Shown one piece after another: positions 8,401 through 16,200 of a stretch of 54,087 bases of DNA. Position 1 is the first letter of the stretch. Every line of letters starts with the position of its first letter. Both the position numbers and the translations under genes were made by a program. The stretch comes from CAG-877 sp963660495 (GTDB lineage Bacteria > Bacillota_I > Bacilli_A > RF39 > UBA660), in assembly GCA_963660495.1 (NCBI GenBank), contig CAVKYO010000036.1:1-54087 (forward strand). Direction: 5' to 3'. The notes below the pieces were generated by a model that saw only the letters and a list, made by a program, of their open reading frames with translations, made no database searches and was not told where the DNA came from.

Positions 8401-9982
8401 ATTCTTGCTCTAAAGCTAGGGATATTTCTTTAGCTTCATCAAGATTTGTGGCAAAATACCTGATAGTTTTGTCGTTACTCCAACAATGTGGACAAATTTT
8501 TAAATATTCCCATTTACTAATATTCTTTTCGTTTGTTAGTAAAACTATTTTTAAGTCTTCATAACTATGATAGGTTATCATTTGAAGAATTAATCCTTCT
8601 ATGAATTGTTGTTTGTTTTCAGCTGTACCAATGACTGCTGAAATATTTTTATCCACAAATGAAAGTGAAATAGGTACATTTTCTAGTACTCTTGTTTCTG
8701 CTCCTAGTTTGTATACTTCTTGAAGCAAATTATCGGAGTCTATTGAAAAATGTTCTTGGGGAAAGTTTATATTTCCTTCTAGCTCTGTTGAGCCAATACC
8801 TAGTCTTAAGTCTAGGAAGTCTGCCTGATCTATTTCTCTTTCCCATAAATTTCTTTTCTTATTATATATAATTTCTTTTGTTTCTTGAATTGGAAGATAA
8901 TTGTCAACTAATATTTGACGTTGACTTTTCATTTCTTCTTGTATCTCAGTTCTTTTTGACGCTATATACTGGGTATACATTTCTTGACGCATTTCTTCTT
9001 TTTTTATGTTTTGTTTTTTTTGATATCTTTTTGTTAAGCTTGGCCATAAAATCATGGTTGAAAGCATGACACCTGTTGTTATTAAGGATGGAGCGGCACT
9101 TTTAAAATCTTGAGAACCGTCTGCTAAGCCTTGAATGGCAGTTATTCCTGAAGCTGCTGACATCATTGACATTGATAACATAGGACCAACGGTATAAATT
9201 AAAGGCGTTTTATCTTCTGGTGTTTTTCCAGGGGGGGTATCAATATTAATATTTACTGGTTCAATTTTTGTTTTAAATCTAGGTGCACGATAAAAATAGT
9301 CATCCTCTTTAAAGAACTCTACGTTTTCTTCATCTAGATTATCCATTTCAGTTTGATTTTGTACCCAAGGATGGTCTGGTTCTAAAACTCTTTGATCGTA
9401 GTTTACTAAATTACTAATTCTATTAATAATAATTGAATCTTTTAGTACTATTATTTTAAGTCCCATGATGAAAATAATGTCACCATATTCTAATGTTTTT
9501 GATGTTACCGCAACATCATTAGCGTATGTACCATATTTACTATTTAAATCTTGTACTAACCAGTTTCCTTTGTTGTATATTAACCTAGTTTGTTGTCTTG
9601 ATATTAATGGATAGTTGTAGCAAATTGTGGCACCTTGATCATTACCGATGATTATTTCACAATCACCTCTTAAGTGAAGACGGTTGATATTAGGTTCAAT
9701 TGATGGTGAACAATATAATATAACATATTCATTATCTGTATTTATTTTTAAGAAGAAAAGACTATATTCATTTAATATAGCTGATTCTATTTCATTCTCT
9801 CCTAACATGATTTTAGTTTCAAAGTCACTTTTAATTTTCCAATGACCTTCAAATTCTTCTACATTAATTAGATTTCTAGTATTTCCTAGATAATCATTAT
9901 CGGTTATCCAGTAGTTTCCGGCTACTTTGGTTGGTAGTGTAAAGTTGTATATTTTAGTTTTTTTGATTAATCGAACTATCAC
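5411..9982 (-). CDS. essC: EssC/YukB-type type VII secretion ATPase
   Basis: The motor of a type VIIb secretion system, 1523 residues. The N terminus carries FHA-type sequence (about 100-182, with NLNSKYGTYAND at 147-155). Two membrane segments follow (about 262-281 and 297-314), then three FtsK/SpoIIIE modules. Module 1 is intact: Walker A GMTGSGKS (717-724) and Walker B LFIISDE (Asp839, Glu840). Module 2 keeps Walker A (GSTGSGKE, 1065-1072) but its Walker B reads VVAINN with no acidic pair. Module 3 (about 1330-1500) has lost Walker A (GEDITSL). Translation starts at GTG after GGGTGAT. A strong promoter lies just upstream. No esaA, essA or essB gene is present in the window. Confidence 0.92.
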   Translation of the reverse strand: MIVRLIKKTKIYNFTLPTKVAGNYWITDNDYLGNTRNLINVEEFEGHWKIKSDFETKIMLGENEIESAILNEYSLFFLKINTDNEYVILYCSPSIEPNINRLHLRGDCEIIIGNDQGATICYNYPLISRQQTRLIYNKGNWLVQDLNSKYGTYANDVAVTSKTLEYGDIIFIMGLKIIVLKDSIIINRISNLVNYDQRVLEPDHPWVQNQTEMDNLDEENVEFFKEDDYFYRAPRFKTKIEPVNINIDTPPGKTPEDKTPLIYTVGPMLSMSMMSAASGITAIQGLADGSQDFKSAAPSLITTGVMLSTMILWPSLTKRYQKKQNIKKEEMRQEMYTQYIASKRTEIQEEMKSQRQILVDNYLPIQETKEIIYNKKRNLWEREIDQADFLDLRLGIGSTELEGNINFPQEHFSIDSDNLLQEVYKLGAETRVLENVPISLSFVDKNISAVIGTAENKQQFIEGLILQMITYHSYEDLKIVLLTNEKNISKWEYLKICPHCWSNDKTIRYFATNLDEAKEISLALEQELQARKYKDTDTHELNNVDYKKYKPYYMIITDDFKAVRDVELVKDVSALELNVGFSLLVISPRLVNLPNECKTFISIGDKKSGVFENELVSNKQKEFVADVDPTLNMYECCKIIANIPIDIAKENQALPMSLTFLEMYNVGMIEQLNILNRWKSNDPTKTLQTPVGVDKAGELFKLDLHEKAHGPHGLIAGMTGSGKSEFIITYILSMAINYHPYEVSFVLIDYKGGGLAGVFQNKETGMKLPHLAGTITNLDTVEMNRSLASIQSELRKRQRMFNEARDKLDESTIDIYKYQALYRKGLVDRPISHLFIISDEFAELKDQRPEFMDQLISTARIGRSLGVHLILATQKPAGVVNDQIWSNSKFRVCLKVQDKSDSMDMIKCPDAASLKNAGRFFLQVGYNELFAQGQAAWAGAQYYPAEKRKKKVDQSINFIDNTGNSIKSLDNKQNEVQVTSKGEEITNIIKYIIEEAKQTSARIPQLWLDRIPNYIYVEDLKTKYNYTTKKNSINPIIGEYDDPDNQRQNVLTLPLSSGGNSIIYGSTGSGKELMLSTIIYSTITTHDSSEVNFYLLDFGAETLTMFKNAPHIGEVLLSGESEKIGNLFKLITQVMDERKKIFVDYNGSFDFYINHGGKQMPLIVVAINNVEGFLESYPDYEDILGQITRECLKYGIVFILTTNGPNTIRYRLRQNFAQNIVLQFNDSSDYAAVLSGVRKKEPSKSFGRGLVDKDGIFEFQTAYSFKEEKMADYIRVICNKLNNICEFKAKKIPILPETVTQEDLLPSLRGLLSIPVGIEKETLEIADISLKNGIYVITGEDITSLQPFLTGLSRMLLKIPSSKCIILDALSILSDNPPKDVTYDKGNCTSGMEEVTTALYTKQVENTEDPIICIITGISTLLSKLDAVKKGEFTTNINEAVKLGTIKFIFVETIDNIKSLNYETWFKSNVDLSEGIWIGNGISNQFTLKVTTNSRLLRVELEPNFGYVVTKGKAAVTKFLSDE

Positions 9983-10017
9983 TAGAAATCACCCGCTATT
10001 CTTTATACTCTATGCTA

Positions 10018-10046
10018 ATTATAGCTTGAATTCTAGTTTTTTACAA
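10018..10046 (-). promoter_or_regulatory. Sigma-A type promoter of the essC operon
   Basis: On the minus strand TTGTAA (10041-10046), a 17-bp spacer, and a perfect TATAAT (10018-10023), 36 bp before the GTG start. It makes essC-yukD and the two small genes a separate unit from the amidase upstream. Confidence 0.75.
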
Positions 10047-10095
10047 TAGATATTTCGTTTTATTGATGGTTTTTGCTAGTTTGTTGTTTATATGA

Positions 10096-10776
10096 TTAAA
10101 GTGATTTTAAGGCACTTATTTCTTTTACGTATGACTTAATTCCAGAAGTTATTGCTTTACTTACTTTTTCTTGATATTCAGGATTAAGTAATTGTGTTCT
10201 TTCGGAATAGTTTGATAAATAACCTGTTTCAACTAGTACTCCAGGTACAGTTGTATTCCTATACATATATAAATCTGTTTTTTTAACAGTTCTCGTACTA
10301 TTTAGTTCATTTTGAAATTCTTTCATAATACAGTCAGCTAGGATTTTATTATTTTCATTAATTGGATTATATAGTACTTCTGCTCCTTTATATGATGAAT
10401 TGTTATACCAGTTAACATGAATTGAAACGTATAAATCACTATTGTTCTTTTTTATAAGAAGAAGGCGACGATAGAGGTCGCCTCTTTTCTTTTTGGAATC
10501 ATATATTGAAGAAAGATCTACATCTGCAGTTCTTGTCATGTATACAGTCGCACCAGAGTGTACTAGTTCTTTTTCTAGCTTTTTAGCAATTTCTAGATTA
10601 ATATCCTTTTCATATATTTTTCCGTATATGGTTCCTGGATCTCTTCCACCGTGTCCGGCATCAACAGTTATAGTTATTCCTGATAGAGACAGAGTTTTAG
10701 CAGAAATAACTTGTGCCGATAATATAAGAAGAATAAGAGTTATTATAACAATAGTTCTGATTTTATTTTTTAGCAT
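10096..10776 (-). CDS. N-acetylmuramoyl-L-alanine amidase, CwlD/Amidase_3 type
   Basis: A secreted zinc amidase of 226 residues that cleaves the MurNAc-L-Ala bond of peptidoglycan. An N-terminal signal or anchor (about 8-26) precedes one Amidase_3 domain. The zinc ligands are visible: DAGHGGRDPG, the Glu in YEKDINLEIAKKL, and SIHVNW. The catalytic Glu is in VPGVLVETGYLSN. There is no SH3 or other wall-binding domain, so it resembles CwlD in size and layout. It stands alone between a terminator (10812-10845) and the essC promoter. Near a type VII locus it could help open the wall, but that is speculation. Confidence 0.9.
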   Translation of the reverse strand: MLKNKIRTIVIITLILLILSAQVISAKTLSLSGITITVDAGHGGRDPGTIYGKIYEKDINLEIAKKLEKELVHSGATVYMTRTADVDLSSIYDSKKKRGDLYRRLLLIKKNNSDLYVSIHVNWYNNSSYKGAEVLYNPINENNKILADCIMKEFQNELNSTRTVKKTDLYMYRNTTVPGVLVETGYLSNYSERTQLLNPEYQEKVSKAITSGIKSYVKEISALKSL

Positions 10777-10811
10777 ACTTTCACCTATTTAAGTATATGT
10801 TTTTTAGATTA

Positions 10812-10845
10812 TAAAAAAACAAATAAGATTTTACTCTTATCTGTT
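10812..10845 (-). terminator. Terminator of the protease/surface-protein operon
   Basis: An 11-bp stem with one G-T pair (AACAAATAAGA 10818-10828 / TCTTATCTGTT 10835-10845). On the minus strand a run of seven T follows, after the end of the coiled-coil membrane protein gene. A TATAAT on the minus strand at 10808-10813 right behind it may serve the amidase gene. Confidence 0.75.
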
Positions 10846-10860
10846 TTCCATTACTATTTA

Positions 10861-11640
10861 CTAGTTTTCTTTTTCATCGTCAACATCTTTGATTCCACTT
10901 TTTATACCTTTTGCAACACCTTCAGAAATTGTTTCAGCCATATTTCCAACCGTTGGTGTAATTTTTCCCATTTCTTCTTGAGCAATAGGCATAGCTTGTT
11001 GTGTTGTAAAGGCTGCTATTTCTCTGCCTTTGCCAGCGGTATAAAAAAATAATGCAATCATGGAAGATGCAATTATAATAAATCCTCCAAACATATATAA
11101 TGGAATATACTTTCTAGTAGAAATAGTGTTTCTTGCTTCTTCTATATGCTTTTTACTATCATTGTACCCTGAATTAACTTTCCATAATTCTGTTTTATAA
11201 TCTGATAAAGAAGAGTTTAATTTTGATTTTTCTTTCTCTAAATCATTTATTTCATTTTGTTTTGCATTTATCTCATCTTCTTTGGCATAATATCTATCAC
11301 TAAATCCTCTATCATCTACAAAAATCCGACTTTGTTCTGTGCGTAACTTTGATTTTTCGGCTTCTACACTGTCTATTTTTTTATCTATTTCATCTATTTG
11401 CGCTTGTACTTTATCTATATCATTCTGTATATCAGTAGCCGTTCTTGTTTCATTATTTTGTTCAATTTGTTGTATTATTAAATCATTTTGCTTTTTTATT
11501 TCTTTTGTTTTAATTAAACCGGTTATAATTAATCCACCGCCTATTAAAAGACCAAGCATGAAAATAATTAAAGCAATTCTCATTACCTTTTTTTTACTTT
11601 TCTGATAATTTTCTTCTGTTAATAATTCTTTTTCTTCCAT
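10861..11640 (-). CDS. Membrane-anchored coiled-coil protein (two TM segments)
   Basis: A 259-residue protein of no family I recognise. It has a short basic N terminus, a membrane helix (about 21-43), a heptad-rich coiled coil (about 45-172), a second membrane helix (about 179-200) and a hydrophilic tail with amphipathic stretches such as ISEGVAKGIKSGIKD. The topology predicted is a hairpin with the coiled coil outside and both ends inside. It is the third gene of the protease/surface-protein operon, 36 bp after the surface protein, with AAAGGAG before its ATG. The layout recalls scaffold proteins of secretion or division machines, but nothing ties it to one. Confidence 0.75.
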   Translation of the reverse strand: MEEKELLTEENYQKSKKKVMRIALIIFMLGLLIGGGLIITGLIKTKEIKKQNDLIIQQIEQNNETRTATDIQNDIDKVQAQIDEIDKKIDSVEAEKSKLRTEQSRIFVDDRGFSDRYYAKEDEINAKQNEINDLEKEKSKLNSSLSDYKTELWKVNSGYNDSKKHIEEARNTISTRKYIPLYMFGGFIIIASSMIALFFYTAGKGREIAAFTTQQAMPIAQEEMGKITPTVGNMAETISEGVAKGIKSGIKDVDDEKEN

Positions 11641-11676
11641 CTTTATAACTCCTTTTATTTTTTATTATATTTTCAA

Positions 11677-13245
11677 TTAAATTAAATTATCGTCATTAGT
11701 ATTATTCAATTCATCAGTATTGTTTTGAAAAAATGATGTATGATTTATTGTTTCATAGTTTGTATTTGTATTTACAACAGTATCACTTTTAGTACTTTCT
11801 TCTTTTGTAATCTCATTTTCTAATATTTTGTAATCATCAGTTGTTGAATAATTAGAATTAACATTTAACATGTTTTTATTATCTTCTTTATCTTTTTTAT
11901 TTTTTAAAATGTATAAGACAAATGCCGCAACTAATAGTATTAGCATAATAATTAAAACTATTGATAATGTATTTGATGAAGAACCAGTTTCAGCTACTTT
12001 TATTTCACCTGGTACTGTTGATTTTGTAACTAAATAGTCTGATACTTCAACCGCATCAAATTCTACATATCCATCTTCTACTTTTATCTTACTTTTTACC
12101 AATTCTAATTTATCTTTATTGTATGCATAAACATTTACTATATCATTATCTTTATATTTGTCACCAACATATAATCTGATTTTCATACCGGTAGGTAAAT
12201 CTTTTTCTTGTTTAAGACTGATATATAGTCCATCTGCGTAATTTGATAATTTTAACATGGTATTTTTATTTTCTGATTCATAAGAAATTGTTGTGATAAA
12301 ATCTTTGGCATTTTTTATTTTTGATCCATCAATTATTAAACTATATAATAATTTTTTATCCTCATTATAATAATTTAGTTTAACAGTCTTCTTACTTTTT
12401 TTGATTTTTTCCATAGTTTCTGTGGATATTGTTGTATCTTTATTTATGTTTATATTAATGTCTTTGATTTTGCCATTATTTAAAACTGAATCTAAATCAT
12501 CTAAATAATAGCCATCTTTTCTAGTAACTTTGACGTTAATTTTATTTTGGGTTCCAGCTTCAGATGTAACAATAATTTCAATATTATTTTCACCAATGTT
12601 TAAGTTATGACTTCCAGTACCAGTTATTTTCGATTTAGAATCTTCTGGTGTTGCTTTTAAGTTGATACTTGTAACGTCATTTGACACTGTTAATGTATAA
12701 TTGTTGTTATCGACTTTTGTTAGAGTATAGCCATCAACTGTTATTTCTTTTATGTTAGTGTTTTGTGATTTATTATTTTGATTATTGTTGTTATTGTTAT
12801 GGTTATTATTATTGTTGTTTCCAGGTTGTGGTGTAGGCGTTGGAGTTGGTGTAGGTGTTGGACTTGGAGCTGGCTTAGCAACTACATTTACTGTTACAGT
12901 TCTTGTTTGTCCAGTTAAAAATTCCTCATCCATTGTAGCAAAATTTTCTGTTGCCACAACAGAAATTGTTGCAGTACCAACGCTATTGCTTGTTATGGTA
13001 ATGCTTCCTGTTGAGCCAGGCTCTTGAATAAATATAGTTCCTGGGCCAACAGATGCAACGCCTGAGTTTGAGGAGGAGATATTTAATCTACCAACGGCGT
13101 TATTTGAAGTAATTGTAATTGTTTTTGTTTCTCCCGGATACATACTGATACTGCTACTGGAAACACTGAAGCCGCCAGCTGCACATACTTTAAAAGGAAT
13201 TAAGACTATGGCTAGTAGTAAAACTAGCAAATATTTTCTTTTCAT
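11677..13245 (-). CDS. Cell-surface protein with Ig-like and cadherin-like domains, membrane-anchored
   Basis: A 522-residue exported protein. A signal peptide (about 1-23) is followed by a BIG-type Ig-like domain (about 24-122), a Pro-Thr repeat and Asn-rich linker (about 124-163), a cadherin-like beta-sandwich (about 165-242), a further domain (about 248-410), a membrane helix (about 427-447) and a cytoplasmic tail of about 75 residues. AETGSSS before the helix recalls a sortase motif but is not LPxTG, and the tail is too long for a sorting signal. Its ATG overlaps the stop of the protease gene (TAATG), with GGAGGAAAA as ribosome site, so the two are coupled. It may display or hold the dockerin-tagged protease (inference). 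Confidence 0.85.
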   Translation of the reverse strand: MKRKYLLVLLLAIVLIPFKVCAAGGFSVSSSSISMYPGETKTITITSNNAVGRLNISSSNSGVASVGPGTIFIQEPGSTGSITITSNSVGTATISVVATENFATMDEEFLTGQTRTVTVNVVAKPAPSPTPTPTPTPTPQPGNNNNNNHNNNNNNQNNKSQNTNIKEITVDGYTLTKVDNNNYTLTVSNDVTSINLKATPEDSKSKITGTGSHNLNIGENNIEIIVTSEAGTQNKINVKVTRKDGYYLDDLDSVLNNGKIKDINININKDTTISTETMEKIKKSKKTVKLNYYNEDKKLLYSLIIDGSKIKNAKDFITTISYESENKNTMLKLSNYADGLYISLKQEKDLPTGMKIRLYVGDKYKDNDIVNVYAYNKDKLELVKSKIKVEDGYVEFDAVEVSDYLVTKSTVPGEIKVAETGSSSNTLSIVLIIMLILLVAAFVLYILKNKKDKEDNKNMLNVNSNYSTTDDYKILENEITKEESTKSDTVVNTNTNYETINHTSFFQNNTDELNNTNDDNLI

Positions 13246-16200
13246 TAATTTTCCTCCATGATCATTTTCATAATTCTTATATAATCTATTATGTCTATAG
13301 AACCATTTTGATTCACATCAGCAGCTTTTAAATAAGGTCCTGATAATTTTTGTGTTTCCATTATATCTTTCATGATTCTTATATAATCTATTATATCAAT
13401 AATAGCATTACCGTTGACGTCACCGATAACAACATTAGTGTACTCAGCATATAATTCATTATTTTTATAAATTTTGGTTTTTCCACCAGTGTATAATAAT
13501 TCTTTATCATCAACTTGTTTGGTATCAACTTTAATTGTATAATTATCATTTAATTTAATGTGAGAAGTAAAATCAGCTAAAGTAGTACCAGCTTTTATGG
13601 AACTAATATATTTATTTTCTTCATCCTGTTCATATCCAGTTATTTCGTAACTAAATGTTTCTTCCCATATAGCGTATAATGTAATATTTTCAGTTATAGT
13701 TATTTTTTCTTCATCTTTATATGAAGTACCAGTTCCATCTGCTTTTGTATTCCATTCTTTAAATGTATAACCAGTTTTCATAAATGTGTTTTTATTTAAA
13801 GATGTTTCTTCACCATATGGAATTAATTGTTTATCCATTGTTCCTGTTCCAGTAGTAGCATCAAATGTAACTTCCACATTATTTTTTTGCCATATAGCAT
13901 ATAAATTTAGCACAGAGTTTGGAACATTATTTAAATTTATAGTTGTCTCATCGCCATATGAAGTGCCAGTCCCATCTGCTTTTGTATTCCATTCTTTAAA
14001 GCTGTAACCTTCTCTTGTATATATATTTTTTTCAAGCTTACTATCTTTATCATTAAATCCTATCGATGAATAGTCAATTGCCGATACACCATTTGGATGA
14101 TAAATTATCGTGTAGGCATTTTCTCTCCATTGAGCTACTAAAGTTCTACCATTCTCCTGATAACTGGCTTTTTGTATAGAAAGATCCTGTATACTTAAGC
14201 CCAAGTCTGGCACATCAGAAAACTTATAATAATAGAATCCATAACCCTTTCTAGTAGGAATTGGAACTTGTCCAATATATTCTCCATAATATACATCTAT
14301 ACTAGTTGGATTTACAGTTCCACCTGCTGGATCAATTGTAATAACAGACTTTTTTCCTCTCCATTGTGCATATAAAGTAATTACAGTCTTATCTTTTTGC
14401 TTTGTTACTACTCCATCTTTATATTCACTTTTACTACCATCTGGAGCAGTACTCCAACCGGTAAAGTCATAATATGTTCTATCAAATTTGTTTTCAACTA
14501 CACAGTCATCTGTAATATCAACTTCTATATCTTCCATTTCACCAGTTGCATCAGAGTTTTTATCAAATTTAATTGTATAGTGTGGCTTATATTCTATCGT
14601 TATAGGAACGTCTTTGCTATATCCATCATAGAAACTTTCAACATGAATTGTTGTCGTTCCAGATGAGACAGGAATGATTCTTCCATCTTCATTTATTTTA
14701 GCAATACTTTCATCATTTGATTTGAATGTTGTATCTTTTATTATAGAAATATCTGGTGAAATATAATCATACATATTATATTTTCTATTCAATTCTTGTT
14801 TTATATTGATATCATCTATCTTTGTATATTCAACATTTGCTATTTTTAACATTGGGTATCTTTTAATATTATCTACCGGTTTGATAGTCCAATATTTATC
14901 AAAATCTTCCCAGTTTTCATATTGATTCTCACTTAGTAGTTCATTTGTATCAATACCTTTTTGATACATTTTTACATTTTCTATATTAGATGACGTGTTC
15001 TCATATTGTCCAAAATCATTATCATGTATTAATTCTATTTCACCGTTATTAATAACGTATACATTTTTTAGATTTAAAACTCCAGAATAATCATTATTAA
15101 ATCCATATCCTATTCTTTCTATGAAATAATTTTCCGTAGTATTTTCATCATAATTTTTATTGACGTTTGAAAATACGTTAGAAATATTACCTTCATTACA
15201 ATCTATTTCTCTAACTACATAAAAATATGCATATTTTTCTCTAATTGAATTCAGATTACCAAACAATTGCACATTATTAATATTAACTTTCCCACCATAA
15301 ATAATGTCTGCTAAAAATTCATTATAATATCCGCTTGCTTGTTTAATATTAACATCAGCATCTATGTACACATTCGAAATATTGATGTTTCCTTTTGTAA
15401 TAAGACTTGTAAATAGTGCATTTCCACCAGAATCTCCTGTTACCGTACTATTTTTTATCACTATATTTTCAATATTAACATTATATTTGTCTCGTGTATC
15501 ATAATTAGCAAATAGGATTCCGCCAGAGTCAACAAATGAAATATCAAAATTTTCTATATTCAAATTTTTAATAGTAACATTGCCAGCCAATTCATCAAAA
15601 AGGCCACCTCTAGCATTAGAACTATCTGTCATATGTGAGTAGCTATAACCCTCTTTTATGTATGTTTTTTGATATAGTCCTTTTATGGTATGACCTTGTC
15701 CATCTAATGTACCAGAAAAGTTATCTATTGGTCTCCATCCGTGATTACCAATACCATTTGGTGCTTCATAACTTAAAAGTCCACCCGCTCTTGTTACTTC
15801 TGTCATATCAATATCCGCACCTAAAACATAATATGCGTCAAGGTCTTCTCTGATTCGATCAAGATGAAAAGGTGTCATTATTACATATGGATCATCTTCT
15901 GTACCAGTACCGGCCATTTTAAGGTATTCTATCTCATCAGTACTGATTACTTTTCCTTTGTAGACTGTATCTAATTTGTATTTGCCAGATGATAGATTAC
16001 TAAAATCAAATAGTGGATTTGCATTGTTTTTGCTAACGATATTATTTGTATATGTTATTTTGTCAGTTACATCATTATTGTTACTATCATACAGTTTGTA
16101 TTCCATTGTCGTGTTAGATTCTACCATTTTGTATTCCTGATATAGTCTGATTTTCGGAGTTGAAATTTGATTATCATATTTCTTATATGAAACAACTGGA

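Noticed and set aside
10096..10776. Amidase as part of the type VII operon
   Set aside because: A strong promoter directly before essC and a terminator before the amidase separate them into different units. Only proximity links them.
11940..12010. AETGSSS before the membrane helix of the surface protein as a sortase signal
   Set aside because: It lacks the Leu-Pro of LPxTG, and a tail of about 75 residues follows the helix, whereas sorting signals end a few basic residues after it.
12785..13027. Open frame on the plus strand rich in Leu, Gly and Val opposite the surface protein
   Set aside because: It is the antisense reading of the Pro-Thr and Asn repeat linker of the gene on the other strand, with no ribosome site. 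The low complexity explains the open frame.
13245..13433. Classical cellulosome in this window
   Set aside because: One dockerin is present but no cohesin, glycoside hydrolase or cellulose-binding module. The catalytic domain is a protease.
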